This document shows positions 53,935 through 62,910 of a DNA stretch of 64,000 nucleotides, piece after piece; the stretch's first letter is position 1; the number at the start of each line of letters is the position of its first letter. This DNA comes from Thermoflexibacter ruber (GTDB lineage: Bacteria; Bacteroidota; Bacteroidia; Cytophagales; Thermoflexibacteraceae). The translations under genes and the position numbers were made by a program. The notes below the pieces were generated by a model that saw only the letters and a list, made by a program, of their open reading frames with translations, searched no databases and was not told the DNA's origin. The stretch spans positions 1 through 64,000 of the forward strand of contig NZ_FONY01000025.1 of NCBI RefSeq assembly GCF_900113045.1. Reading direction: 5' to 3'.

Positions 53935-54708
53935 ATGCTATTAGCAATAGATATAGGCAACTCTAACATCGTATTTGGGGTATATAAAGATAATATATGG
54001 CAAAACACATGGAGAGTAATTACTTCTATACAAAAAAATGCTGTAGATTATGAAGTTATTTTAAGGAATTATTTTTTAGAAGCAGGGCTAAAAATCAGCG
54101 AAATCCACCAAGTAGTGCTAAGTAGTGTAGTCCCCCCTTTGACAGAGGCACTTAGGCAAACAGTGATTCATTTCTGTGACCAAGAGCCTATTTTAGTTAA
54201 TGCAGAGGTTTATCCTGCCTTGAAAATAGGGATTAACAATCCCCATGAGATAGGGGCAGACTTAGTTGCTAATGCGATTGCGGCAGTGCATAGATTTCCC
54301 AACAATCACTGTATAGTAGTTGATTTTGGTACAGCCTTGACTTTTACTACTGTTTCCAAGCATCGGGAAATTTTAGGAGTTGCTATTACTCTTGGTTTGC
54401 AAACTGCGGTACGTGCTTTATCACAAAATACAGCCAAACTGCCAGAAGTTCCTTTGGAGTTACCTCATTCTCCTATTGGCAAGAACACTACTCATGCTAT
54501 CCAAGCAGGTGTACTGTTGGGCTATGTAGGGGCTGTCCCTTTTATTCTTCAACAAATTGAAAATGAATTGGGTGAGAAGTGCAAAGTTATTGCTACAGGG
54601 GGGCTGTCCTCCGTTCTTACGCCTTTACAAAATTGTTTTGACCAAATAGACATGCTCTTAACCTTAGATGGGCTAAGAATCATTGGTGAAAGCGTAAACA
54701 GAAAATAA
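53935..54708 (+). CDS. coaX: type III pantothenate kinase
   Basis: Catalyses the first step of coenzyme A synthesis. 257 residues with MLLAIDIGNSNIVFGVYKD (phosphate-binding loop, 1-19), the NPHEIGADLVANAIAA segment (about 101-116), IVVDFGTALTFTTVS (about 128-142) and VIATGGLSSVL near the end. The type III enzyme is typically not feedback inhibited by CoA. Divergent from rimO. No other coa gene in the window. Confidence 0.95.
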   Translation: MLLAIDIGNSNIVFGVYKDNIWQNTWRVITSIQKNAVDYEVILRNYFLEAGLKISEIHQVVLSSVVPPLTEALRQTVIHFCDQEPILVNAEVYPALKIGINNPHEIGADLVANAIAAVHRFPNNHCIVVDFGTALTFTTVSKHREILGVAITLGLQTAVRALSQNTAKLPEVPLELPHSPIGKNTTHAIQAGVLLGYVGAVPFILQQIENELGEKCKVIATGGLSSVLTPLQNCFDQIDMLLTLDGLRIIGESVNRK

Positions 54709-55025
54709 ATTAAAACTACCCAAGTCTAAGCAATTAAAAATTCTGCAAAATCACTCATTAAAAGCAACCTTCTTTTCTCTTTTCACATCTTTAGCTAAAC
54801 GCATGAAAAAGTAATGTTTTTTTACTGTGTTAAGTTCGTACAACTAATTGTTCATTATTGAACACAGTTTAACATTTTTTAATGTATAAATAATTGTAAA
54901 TCAAATTTTTAACTTTATTGGTATCGTAATTGAAACGAGGGGATACATCGTCAAATTAATTTATATTTTTTTAAAATTCTGAAAACTGTAAAAAGGAAAA
55001 TTTAAACTTTTAATTAATTTCTGCA
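54709..55025. other. 317-base intergenic region before the ABC exporter operon
   Basis: It is very AT-rich and without a gene. It contains an inverted repeat CTGTGTT (54825-54831) with AACACAG (54861-54867), and a weak -7-like TAACTTTA near 54910, which may serve the exporter operon. Nothing firmer is seen. Confidence 0.45.
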
Positions 55026-55691
55026 ATGGTAGTACTGCAAAATATACACAAATACTACGAGGTAGGAGCGAACAAACTTCACGTTCTCAAAGGATTGGAT
55101 ATGACCATAGAACAAGGCGAATTGGTTTCTATTATGGGTTCTTCAGGCTCAGGGAAGTCGACTTTGCTCAATATTCTGGGGATTTTAGATGATTACGATT
55201 CAGGGACTTACCTACTGAATAATACCCCAATGAAGCAACTTTCACAAACCAAAGCGGCATACTATCGCAACCAATTCATCGGCTTTGTCTTCCAATCGTT
55301 CAATTTGCTTTCCTTCAAAAATGCGATGGAAAATGTAGCTTTACCGCTTTATTATCAGAAAGTTCCAAGAAAACAGCGCAACAAAATTGCCTTAGAATAC
55401 TTAGACAGGGTCGGGCTAAAAGAGTGGGCAGAACACTCCCCTAATGAGATGTCAGGTGGGCAGCGTCAGAGGGTTGCGATTGCCAGAGCCTTGATTTCCA
55501 AGCCCAAAGTAATTTTAGCAGATGAGCCTACAGGTGCTTTGGATACTAAAACTTCTGAGGAGGTCATGGAAATTTTCAAAGAGGTAAACCGAGAGGAAGG
55601 AATAACGGTCATTATCGTTACTCACGAAAACGATGTTGCTAAGCAAACCCAAAGGATTATCAAGCTCAAAGATGGGAATATTATAAGTTAA
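55026..55691 (+). CDS. ABC transporter ATPase, MacB/LolD type
   Basis: A 221-residue ATP-binding subunit of a type VII (MacB-like) exporter. Walker A GSSGSGKST (38-46), Q-loop in FQSFNLL, signature MSGGQRQRV (144-152), Walker B VILADEPTGALD (164-175) and the H-loop in IVTHEND are all present. It energises the FtsX-like permeases further along the operon. Its stop codon overlaps the first of the AT-rich repeats around the inserted four-helix-bundle gene. Confidence 0.93.
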   Translation: MVVLQNIHKYYEVGANKLHVLKGLDMTIEQGELVSIMGSSGSGKSTLLNILGILDDYDSGTYLLNNTPMKQLSQTKAAYYRNQFIGFVFQSFNLLSFKNAMENVALPLYYQKVPRKQRNKIALEYLDRVGLKEWAEHSPNEMSGGQRQRVAIARALISKPKVILADEPTGALDTKTSEEVMEIFKEVNREEGITVIIVTHENDVAKQTQRIIKLKDGNIIS

Positions 55692-55781
55692 TTACTAATG
55701 AGTAATGGCTAATTACTAAAATTGATTTATTAATTTCCATATACAATAATTTGTCATTAGCAATTGATAATTAGTAATTAA
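55688..55781. repeat. left AT-rich repeat block of the four-helix-bundle cassette
   Basis: Begins TTAATTACTAATG (55688-55700), continues with GGCTAATTACTAAA, and ends with GTCATTAG/ATTAGTAATTAAAA directly before the ATG. TTAATTACTAATG is the reverse complement of CATTAGTAATTAA repeated on the right side, so the cassette has terminal inverted repeats. The sequence overlaps the stop codon of the ATPase gene. Confidence 0.65.
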
Positions 55782-55785
55782 AAAC

Positions 55786-56169
55786 ATGAAAAACAATGTG
55801 ATTTTGGATAGAAGTTTTGCTTTTGCATTAAGAATATTAAAACTACACAAGTATATGATTGATAATGGAGTAAATTATAATATTGCCAATCAAGTTTTAA
55901 AAAGTGGGACATCTATCGGAGCGAATGCAGAAGAAGCAGTAGGCGGACTAACTTCCAAAGATTTTTTATTTAAAATGACCATTGCTTATAAAGAGGCAAG
56001 AGAAACACATTATTGGCTGAGATTATTGAGAGATGGAGAAATTTTAGAAGAAAAATTAGCCAATTCGTTAATTAATGACTGTGAGGAAATCTTGAAAATT
56101 ATTACTTCTATTCAAAAGACAGTCAAAGAAAAACTTGACAGAGAAAACAAAAAAGATGATGAAGTTTAA
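55786..56169 (+). CDS. four-helix bundle protein (23S rRNA intervening-sequence family)
   Basis: A 127-residue protein of the TIGR02436/PF05635 type. Features: RSFAFALRILKLHKYM, VLKSGTSIGANAEEAVGGLT (about 42-61), FLFKMTIAYKEARETHYWLR (about 65-84), and the C-terminal helix IITSIQKTVKEKLDREN. Related proteins sit in intervening sequences of 23S rRNA genes and, as Avd, in diversity-generating retroelements, where they help bind nucleic acid. Here the gene interrupts an ABC exporter operon and is bracketed by inverted and direct repeats, which suggests a small mobile or passenger element. No recombinase or reverse transcriptase is nearby. Confidence 0.88.
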   Translation: MKNNVILDRSFAFALRILKLHKYMIDNGVNYNIANQVLKSGTSIGANAEEAVGGLTSKDFLFKMTIAYKEARETHYWLRLLRDGEILEEKLANSLINDCEEILKIITSIQKTVKEKLDRENKKDDEV

Positions 56170-56203
56170 TTACTTATTGATAATCTGATAATTACACTGT
56201 ATT

Positions 56204-56275
56204 TTACATATAGTCATTAGTAATTAAAAATTAGTTGTTACATATAGTCATTAGTAATTAACCATTAGTAATTAA
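56204..56275. repeat. right AT-rich repeat block of the four-helix-bundle cassette
   Basis: A perfect 24-base direct repeat lies at 56204-56227 and 56238-56261, each ending TAGTCATTAGTAATTAA, and a third CATTAGTAATTAA follows at 56263-56275, directly before the permease start. These are inverted relative to the left block. Confidence 0.75.
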
Positions 56276-56279
56276 AAAA

Positions 56280-57524
56280 ATGTTCGATTTAGACAAGTGG
56301 CAAGAAATTTTTGGTACAATTCGCCAAAATAAACTCCGTACCTTCCTGACTGCTTTTGGGGTATTTTGGGGAATTTTTATGCTTATACTCCTTCTGGGGG
56401 CAGGGCGTGGCATGCAAAATGGAGTAGGGCAAGAGTTTGCTGATGAAGCAATGAACAGCGTCTGGGTGTGGCAAGGAAAAACCTCTATGCCCTATCAAGG
56501 TATGAAAGCAGGTAGAGAGATTAGATTTACTAATGAAGATTTGAAGCTCATAGCCAATGACTTAGGGGATAAAACAAATATGATTGCTCCACGCAATAAC
56601 CTCTTTGGAGAATATACCATGAACTACAAAAATAAAAATGGCTCTTATCGTGTTTTTGGCTCTGTAGGAGAGTTTTTTAAGCTCAATGGAGAAAAAATGG
56701 TCAAAGGCAGAAACCTAAACCAAAAAGACATAGATGAAAAAAGGAAAGTAGTAGTGATTGGGGAAAAAGTTCGCAAAACACTTTTTGGAGATAATGAGGC
56801 AATTGGAGAGTATATAAATATCAAAGGAGTATATTTTAAGGTCATAGGTATTTTTACTACTAACCAAAACCAAGGCAGAAACGAAGAACGTGCCTACATT
56901 CCTTTCTCTACCTTGCAAACAGTTTTTAACCAACTCAACCAAGTTCATATGTTTGGCATGAACGCAATAGATGGTGTTTCTGCCTATGAAGTAGAAAATA
57001 CGATTCGCAAAGTCCTTAGTACCAAGTACAAATTTGACCCACAAGATAGGCAAGCGATTTGGTTGAATAACAACGAAGAAAACTTTGCTCGCTTTCAAGG
57101 ACTTTTCAAGGGTATAGAAACTTTTGTTTGGTTTGTAGGGATAGGCACATTGATAGCAGGGATAGTAGGGGTAAGCAATATTATGCTCATTATTGTGAAA
57201 GAAAGGACTAAAGAAATCGGTATTCGCAAAGCAATTGGTGCAACTCCTTGGAGCATTGTAAGTTTGATTTTGCAAGAGTCTATTTTCATCACAGGTTTTT
57301 CGGGGTATATGGGAATGTTACTGAGTATTGCACTTTTGGACAGTTTACGATTTTTGATAGAAAGCACAGGGGCTGAGTTACCATATTTCACTCGTCCAGA
57401 AGTAGATACCTATGTAGCGGTTTCGGCAACTTTGATTTTAGTGTTGGCAGGGGCATTAGCAGGGCTAATTCCTGCTCTCAAAGCAGCGAATATCAAACCG
57501 ATAGAAGCATTGAGAGCAGATTAG
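56280..57524 (+). CDS. ABC transporter permease, MacB-like (first paralogue)
   Basis: A 414-residue membrane protein: one N-terminal helix (about 18-40, FLTAFGVFWGIFMLILLLGA), a large periplasmic MacB_PCD domain (about 45-270), then three C-terminal helices of the FtsX domain (about 280-405) with IMLIIVKERTKEIGIRKAIG. Such permeases drive mechanotransmission exporters. The next gene is a clear paralogue. Its start codon follows the repeat block without a Shine-Dalgarno sequence. Substrate unknown. Confidence 0.92.
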   Translation: MFDLDKWQEIFGTIRQNKLRTFLTAFGVFWGIFMLILLLGAGRGMQNGVGQEFADEAMNSVWVWQGKTSMPYQGMKAGREIRFTNEDLKLIANDLGDKTNMIAPRNNLFGEYTMNYKNKNGSYRVFGSVGEFFKLNGEKMVKGRNLNQKDIDEKRKVVVIGEKVRKTLFGDNEAIGEYINIKGVYFKVIGIFTTNQNQGRNEERAYIPFSTLQTVFNQLNQVHMFGMNAIDGVSAYEVENTIRKVLSTKYKFDPQDRQAIWLNNNEENFARFQGLFKGIETFVWFVGIGTLIAGIVGVSNIMLIIVKERTKEIGIRKAIGATPWSIVSLILQESIFITGFSGYMGMLLSIALLDSLRFLIESTGAELPYFTRPEVDTYVAVSATLILVLAGALAGLIPALKAANIKPIEALRAD

Positions 57525-57570
57525 CCACGAATTGCACAAATTTTCACTAAAAACAACCAACAACAAAAAA

Positions 57571-57604
57571 TTAGTCATTAACCATTAGTAATTAGTCATT
57601 AAAA
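57571..57604. repeat. AT-rich repeat between the two permease genes
   Basis: Contains TTAGTCATTAACCATTAGTA and ATTAGTCATTAAAA, a further copy of the units that flank the four-helix-bundle gene, but without a gene inside. It follows a short GCCACGAATTGCACAAATTT-type segment (about 57530), which is another common dispersed intergenic motif. Confidence 0.65.
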
Positions 57605-57606
57605 CT

Positions 57607-58857
57607 ATGTTTGATTTAGATAAATGGTCAGAAATCCTTAGTACGATTCGCAAGCACAAGTTGCGTACAGCACTGACTGCCTTTGGGGTATTTTGGGGAA
57701 TTTTTATGTTGATAGTCCTACTTGGCTCAGGCAAGGGCTTTGAAAATGGGGTGGTCAATGGTTTTGACATTGCGCGTAATGCCGTTTTTTTATGGTCGCA
57801 ACGTACCTCTGAGCCTTACATGGGCTTGAAACCAGGACGTTTTATTCGCTTTACTACTGATGACGAAAAGGCAATCCGTGAGAATGTGCCAGAAGTAGAT
57901 GTAGTAGCTCCGCGCAACTCTTTGGAAGGGACTTTTTCCGTAGTGCGTGGCACAAAAAATGCTTCTTTCCAAGTCTTTGGCGATTATCCCGACTTTTTCA
58001 GAGTAAAACCCATGAGCATGGTGGCGGGTCGCTTTATCAATGACATAGACATCAAAGAACGCAGAAAAGTCGCTATCATAGGCACAGAAGTACAGAAAAC
58101 ACTTTTCAAAGACGATGAGAACCCAATTGGGGAATATATCAAAATCAAAGGCATTGCTTTTAAGGTAGTAGGTATTTTTAAAACAGCAGGCAGAGGTGAG
58201 GACATCAGACAAGATGCTCAAACCATATTTTTGCCTCATGCTGCTATGATTCAGGCATTTAACCAGGGAAATCGCATTTATTGGTTTGCTTTTACTCCTA
58301 AAGAAGGAGTACCCGCCAAAGTGATAGAAGACAAAATAAAAGTGCTTTTAGCCCAAAGACACAAAGTTGCTCCCAACGACTTAAAGGCGTTTGGTTCTGC
58401 CAATGTGGAGGAGGAGTTTAAAAGAGTGCAAGGCTTGTTTTTGGGTATTGCGGGTTTTAGCTGGCTGGTAAGTATTGGGACTATCATTGCGGGGATAGTA
58501 GGCGTAAGCAATATTATGCTGATTATCGTGAAAGAGCGCACCAAAGAAATCGGGATTCGCAAGGCTTTGGGAGCTACACCTTTTTCTATCATAAGTTTGA
58601 TTATCCAAGAATCTATCGTAATTACCTCATTTGCAGGGTATATAGGCTTACTTTGTGGCATAGGACTTATGGAGTTTATTGGCTACATGATGCGAAAGTA
58701 CGAGGTACAAATGGACTTTTTTGCTCCCCCAGAAGTAAACCTCACAGTAGCGGTTTCTGCGGTTATTTTCTTGGTTTTCACAGGTGCTTTGGCGGGTTTA
58801 GTCCCTGCGGCAAAAGCGGCAAGTGTCAATCCCGTTGTAGCACTGAAAGATGAGTAA
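57607..58857 (+). CDS. ABC transporter permease, MacB-like (second paralogue)
   Basis: A 416-residue protein collinear with the preceding permease: TALTAFGVFWGIFMLIVLLG near the start, a periplasmic MacB_PCD domain, and the FtsX domain with NIMLIIVKERTKEIGIRKAL and GALAGLVPAAKAASVNPVVA at the end. The two permeases may form a heterodimer on the single ATPase. The last codons overlap a hairpin terminator. No HlyD-type adaptor follows. Confidence 0.92.
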   Translation: MFDLDKWSEILSTIRKHKLRTALTAFGVFWGIFMLIVLLGSGKGFENGVVNGFDIARNAVFLWSQRTSEPYMGLKPGRFIRFTTDDEKAIRENVPEVDVVAPRNSLEGTFSVVRGTKNASFQVFGDYPDFFRVKPMSMVAGRFINDIDIKERRKVAIIGTEVQKTLFKDDENPIGEYIKIKGIAFKVVGIFKTAGRGEDIRQDAQTIFLPHAAMIQAFNQGNRIYWFAFTPKEGVPAKVIEDKIKVLLAQRHKVAPNDLKAFGSANVEEEFKRVQGLFLGIAGFSWLVSIGTIIAGIVGVSNIMLIIVKERTKEIGIRKALGATPFSIISLIIQESIVITSFAGYIGLLCGIGLMEFIGYMMRKYEVQMDFFAPPEVNLTVAVSAVIFLVFTGALAGLVPAAKAASVNPVVALKDE

Positions 58858-58889
58858 CCCGTGCTACCTATACTTGTAGGGTTACTTTT
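58854..58889. terminator. hairpin between convergent permease and GH57 genes
   Basis: GTAACCC (58854-58860) pairs with GGGTTAC (58879-58885), followed by TTTTG on the plus strand. The arms contain the stop region of the permease and overlap the last codons of the GH57 gene, so it can act in both directions. The T-run is short. Confidence 0.6.
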
Positions 58890-60061
58890 GCTGCCAATCT
58901 CTGCTCAAAGTCGCTCAGCACATTCATAAAGTTGATGTAAGCATCAAAAGGGGAATCATAAGGACTGAAATAAGCGTGTACTTTCCCATCATTTTGGTAT
59001 TTAGTGGACATATAATAAAAGTGGTCTGAGGTCTGCAAACGCCCCCATGTTTCTATCAACTGCTCATCATGGCTTTTTAAAACTTCTGCCTCCATGCTGT
59101 ATAATCTTCGTATCGCCTCTTGTTGCATCTTATTTTCTAACCATGCAGACAAATCCCGCTCCTCATCAGCCCAAGAAATAGGTTTAGGGACATCGTACTC
59201 ATCGATTACAGGTAAGTCATGCAGCAGTTCGGAAGGAGTTTTAAAATCAATATTCTCTTTTTGCAAGAGTAATTCTGGCAATTTTTCTAAAAATGCAAAG
59301 ATTCCTGTTTCCTTGCTCTGATGTTCGCCAAAAGTTTCGTAGTCTAAAAATAAATTTACCGTCCCGTTTCCTTGTTTTGCTACCCATTGGGCAAACTTCT
59401 CAGCGGTAAGCGGAAACTCAGACCAGCTTCTGTCTGAAAATCTAAAAGCAATATCATCAGAAAGCACATAATTTTTAAGTAAGCACTTGATATTTTCTAC
59501 ATTTTTGGCTTTGTAGAGAACGGAAGGACTGCGTCCATGAAGCAAGCTATCTACTCCTTCACAAAGTATCCCTTTAAAGCCTAAATTAGCCACTATTTTT
59601 GCTAAATCATTGCTGTAAATCAGTTCTGTATTCCTAAAAACTTGTGGCTTTTTTCCAAATAAGGACTCTATTTTATCCCGATGCTTATTGACTTGCCTTA
59701 CAAACTCCTTTTGAGAAAACAAAAAGCTCAATGAGTGATAGTAGGTTTCTGCTAAAAACTCAACAGACTTAGTTTTCGCTAACTTTTGGAAAGAAACCAA
59801 CACGTCTGGGCGATACGAGGTAAACTGTTCTACGGCACAGCCTGAAATGGAGAAACAAACCTTGAACCTGCCCTTATATTTTTGAATAAGTTTTAAAAGC
59901 AGTCGGTTAGTAGGCAAGTAGCATTTTTCTGCTATGCGGTTAAGCAGGAAAGCATTTTTTTCTTCGTATTCGTAATTATGCTCTTCCCCTATCTGAAAAA
60001 AATTATATTCCCTCAAACGGAAAGGTTGATGCACTTGGAAATAAAAACAAACGGAGGTCAT
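58868..60061 (-). CDS. glycoside hydrolase family 57 protein
   Basis: A 397-residue intracellular alpha-glucan-active enzyme of GH57, which acts on glycogen or maltodextrins by a retaining mechanism. The N-terminus is CFYFQVHQPFRLREYNFF, the family motif 1 (QVHQP); FKVCFSISGCAVEQF and AETYYHSLSFLFSQKEF follow. The region FLDYETFGEHQ (about 240-250) carries an Asp/Glu pair expected near the acid or nucleophile. Length is shorter than that of bacterial alpha-amylase GH57 with C-terminal domains. No glycogen genes adjoin. Confidence 0.9.
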   Translation of the reverse strand: MTSVCFYFQVHQPFRLREYNFFQIGEEHNYEYEEKNAFLLNRIAEKCYLPTNRLLLKLIQKYKGRFKVCFSISGCAVEQFTSYRPDVLVSFQKLAKTKSVEFLAETYYHSLSFLFSQKEFVRQVNKHRDKIESLFGKKPQVFRNTELIYSNDLAKIVANLGFKGILCEGVDSLLHGRSPSVLYKAKNVENIKCLLKNYVLSDDIAFRFSDRSWSEFPLTAEKFAQWVAKQGNGTVNLFLDYETFGEHQSKETGIFAFLEKLPELLLQKENIDFKTPSELLHDLPVIDEYDVPKPISWADEERDLSAWLENKMQQEAIRRLYSMEAEVLKSHDEQLIETWGRLQTSDHFYYMSTKYQNDGKVHAYFSPYDSPFDAYINFMNVLSDFEQRLAAKVTLQV

Positions 60062-60103
60062 ATTTACTGATAGATTTTAAAATCAAACGTAAAAATAACA
60101 CCT

Positions 60104-60967
60104 TTATTTGTATTTACGCTTAAAAGCAAGCCGATATGCAAGATAATAATTAAAAAATACGCGAGCTGTTCTGTTAGTACTACCAAAGCCGGGGAGTTCA
60201 TTGGCAAGTAATCTATCCTCTCCCTTGATACCAGAGCGAATCATGATTCTGGCGGTATAGCCCATGAAAAATTGCTTCCATACATTGACTTTAAGCCCTA
60301 AGACAAGTTCCACCCAAGAGGCAGAAAGACCTGATTCGGAGATATTCCCAATAAAACGGTCATCTACGATAATGGCAGTGTCAGGAAGCGTAACAAGTCT
60401 TGGAGGACGGAAACCCCAAGCCTCACTTGCTCCAAAATACTGAAAATCATGCCTAAACCCTGCCTGTGCATAGCGAAATCCTACAAACATGGCTTCATCT
60501 TTAAAATTATTGTGCATGAAATTATAATCTACCCCTATGCGAAGGTATGAGCCTATATTTTTATAACTGAAGCCTGTAAAAGGTAATCCCAGCCTATACC
60601 TTTCAATCTTGGAATAACCATAGTCAAAAACAGCAAAAAATCTGTTTTGAGCAAAACCTACATCTATGCTTGCTTCATAGCGTTGCTTTACTCGGTAGGT
60701 TTTAGTAAGTGGGTCATTCGGATTAAATGGATTATTAGGAAAAACAAAATTATCAAAAATAGGATAAACTATGTCAAAACCTGCTCTTACGCCATCAATA
60801 GTAAACTTAAAAGGCTTTTTAGGTTTCTTGATTTTTAAGCTATCAGGAATATTTTTCAAGGAGTCCCTGCTTACATTGATTTCAGAAACTCTATTATTTT
60901 GAGCATGACTATTTTGCCAAAAAGCACATAAACAAAAAATACAAAGCAGACCAATATGTTTATACAT
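60104..60967 (-). CDS. DUF6048 outer-membrane protein
   Basis: The ATG at 60967 gives MYKHIGLLCIFCLCAFWQNS, a signal peptide; TTG two codons earlier overlaps the previous stop. About 287 residues. After an Asn/Ser/Lys-rich linker the sequence is barrel-like (FTIDGVRAGFDIVYPIFDNF, RYEASIDVGFAQNRFFAVFD, YKNIGSYLRIGVDYNFMHNN), ending YLAYRLAFKRKYK. This matches the DUF6048 family, which accompanies DUF6452 in Bacteroidota; function unknown, probably outer-membrane. Confidence 0.82.
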   Translation of the reverse strand: MYKHIGLLCIFCLCAFWQNSHAQNNRVSEINVSRDSLKNIPDSLKIKKPKKPFKFTIDGVRAGFDIVYPIFDNFVFPNNPFNPNDPLTKTYRVKQRYEASIDVGFAQNRFFAVFDYGYSKIERYRLGLPFTGFSYKNIGSYLRIGVDYNFMHNNFKDEAMFVGFRYAQAGFRHDFQYFGASEAWGFRPPRLVTLPDTAIIVDDRFIGNISESGLSASWVELVLGLKVNVWKQFFMGYTARIMIRSGIKGEDRLLANELPGFGSTNRTARVFFNYYLAYRLAFKRKYK

Positions 60968-60969
60968 AA

Positions 60970-61476
60970 TCAAAAGAAAATTCTAATATTTAAGGTGTCA
61001 GTAACAGAAAGGTTATCTTTGAAAACCGTTGCAGTTTTGAGGGTTGTCTTGTTAAGCATGATTTGCAGGTTGTCTATCTTCTGGTCGTAACCACAGTTAG
61101 GTGAAATCACCGAAAATTGTCGGTTGTAAGAAACTTGCAAGGTGTCAATGATTTGCTCGGTAGAAGTAACGTTTAATCTGCGAAAAAATACATAGTAGGC
61201 ATTGTCCCTATCTGTAGGATTGATAGGCAGAGAAAGTGTATCTATGTTCGCTCCTCGCCTCCTGAAAACAGTACCTCTTTCTGTCCTCACCGAATCTATG
61301 GTAAAACTTGCTTTTCTGAATCTTCTATTGATTCTTTCTGCCTCAGGATAGAAGCGAACTTTGATAAGGGTAGAGTTTTTGCTGGTAAATGTGCAGTCTT
61401 CACAACTGGATAACATAAAAAAGATAGTACCCAGTAAAAGAAAGAAGAATGACTTTATACACAAATTTTTTGTCAT
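60970..61476 (-). CDS. DUF6452 lipoprotein
   Basis: A 168-residue protein with a signal peptide and lipobox MLSSCEDC (Cys25). The mature part starts DCTFTSKNSTLIKVRFYP and shows TIDSVRTERGTVFRRRGANI, DTLSLPINPTDRDNAYYVFF and CGYDQKIDNLQIMLNKT, typical of DUF6452. It ends two bases before the DUF6048 gene, so the two are an operon, probably a paired outer-membrane lipoprotein and barrel of unknown role. Confidence 0.85.
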   Translation of the reverse strand: MTKNLCIKSFFFLLLGTIFFMLSSCEDCTFTSKNSTLIKVRFYPEAERINRRFRKASFTIDSVRTERGTVFRRRGANIDTLSLPINPTDRDNAYYVFFRRLNVTSTEQIIDTLQVSYNRQFSVISPNCGYDQKIDNLQIMLNKTTLKTATVFKDNLSVTDTLNIRIFF

Positions 61477-61596
61477 TTTTGATTAATAAAAGATAATTAT
61501 TTTTATATCTGCCACAAAAATAGGAACTTTGTTATCAAATAATGTAGGCTTTTTCGTTAAAAGAAGTAAAGATAGACTAAAAGCTACTAAAATCAC

Positions 61597-62910
61597 ATGG
61601 AGAGAGAACGCATAGGTAGAAATTTATTTAACCAAATAGACTGGATAACAGTAGGACTGTACTTTCTAATGGTAACGATTGGCTGGATAAATATTTATGC
61701 GGCTATTTATGACCCCGACCCTCTTACGCAAAAGGGTATTTTTGACCTGACGAGCAATTCAGGAAAGCAATTTTTGTGGATAGTGCTTTCTATGATATTG
61801 ATATTCTTTATCTTATTCATAGACTTTCGCTTTTACGATACTTTTGCTTATGTGATTTATGGTGCGACGATAGTATTACTCATTGCAGTATTGGCATTTG
61901 GGACTGAAATTTACGGTTCAAAATCTTGGTTTAAAATTGGCAATTTTAGTATCCAACCCGCAGAGTTTGCTAAAGTGGGTGCGGCTTTGGCGGTTGCTCG
62001 TTTCTTAGGTCGAAACAATAGGAAGACAGAAAAACTGACCGACTACATCGTGCCTTTTATTTTCATTGCCATTCCAGCTTTATTAATCAATAAGCAAGGA
62101 GATACAGGCTCAGCCTTAGTATTTTCTTCTTTCTTACTTGTGTTTTATCGTGAAGGGTTTCCCCAAAATCTAATTATTATTGGGATAAGTGCCGTTACCT
62201 TGTTTGTACTTACGCTGATTCTTCAGGAAAAATATTTAGTAGAACTTTTAATCGGTATAGTGGCATTGGGCTTTTTGTTTATTTTTTTAGGGAAAAAGAA
62301 ATGGCAACGCATTTTATTAATTACACTATTTACTTTTGTTTCAATAGGAATAGTTTTGAGTGTTAAGTTTTTAGTAAGCAAATTAGAGCCACATCAAAGA
62401 GAAAGAGTAAATATCACAGCCAAACTTCTCTCCAATACTGAGCTTACGAAAGAGGAGAAAAGAGGCATTGCCTACCAAACCGAACAGTCCAAGATTGCCA
62501 TTAGTGCAGGCGGATTCTCAGGTAAAGGCTTTTTAGAAGGAACACAAACTAAGTTTGACTATGTGCCGAAGCAAAGCACCGACTTTATCTTTTGCACCAT
62601 AGGCGAGGAGCATGGCTGGTTAGGTAGCCTGCTTATGATAGGAATTTTTATTATTTTTCTCAATCGCCTCATCTTACTTTCCGAACGCCAGAAGGCTCGA
62701 TTCTCAAGGATATATGGTTATTCCGTAGTAGCCATTATGCTCTTTCACTTCACCATCAATATTGGTATGACTATAGGTATTTTCCCTGTGATTGGGATTC
62801 CCTTGCCATTTTTTAGCTATGGAGGTTCTTCTCTGTGGGCTTTCACTATCTTACTTTTTGTAATGATTAAGTTAGATGCTCATAGGAAACAACTGATAGT
62901 CAGAAACTAA
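61597..62910 (+). CDS. rodA: rod shape-determining protein RodA
   Basis: A SEDS-family peptidoglycan glycosyltransferase of the elongasome. The 437-residue protein has about ten membrane segments. Motifs: NIYAAIYDPDP near the N-terminus, SKSWFKIGNFSIQPAEFAKV (about 108-127) with the conserved Trp/Gln/Pro, TGSALVFSS, YQTEQSKIAISAGGFSGKGF (about 288-307), QSTDFIFCTIGEEHG and IPLPFFSYGGSS at the end. The Asp in the EWG/DFIF-type region is the proposed catalytic residue. No mreBCD or pbp2 is in the window to the left; the edge cuts off the right. Confidence 0.94.
   Translation: MERERIGRNLFNQIDWITVGLYFLMVTIGWINIYAAIYDPDPLTQKGIFDLTSNSGKQFLWIVLSMILIFFILFIDFRFYDTFAYVIYGATIVLLIAVLAFGTEIYGSKSWFKIGNFSIQPAEFAKVGAALAVARFLGRNNRKTEKLTDYIVPFIFIAIPALLINKQGDTGSALVFSSFLLVFYREGFPQNLIIIGISAVTLFVLTLILQEKYLVELLIGIVALGFLFIFLGKKKWQRILLITLFTFVSIGIVLSVKFLVSKLEPHQRERVNITAKLLSNTELTKEEKRGIAYQTEQSKIAISAGGFSGKGFLEGTQTKFDYVPKQSTDFIFCTIGEEHGWLGSLLMIGIFIIFLNRLILLSERQKARFSRIYGYSVVAIMLFHFTINIGMTIGIFPVIGIPLPFFSYGGSSLWAFTILLFVMIKLDAHRKQLIVRN

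Noticed and set aside
54709-55025. Possible riboswitch or tRNA before the ABC operon
   Set aside because: Only a short inverted repeat is present; no conserved riboswitch core or cloverleaf fits.
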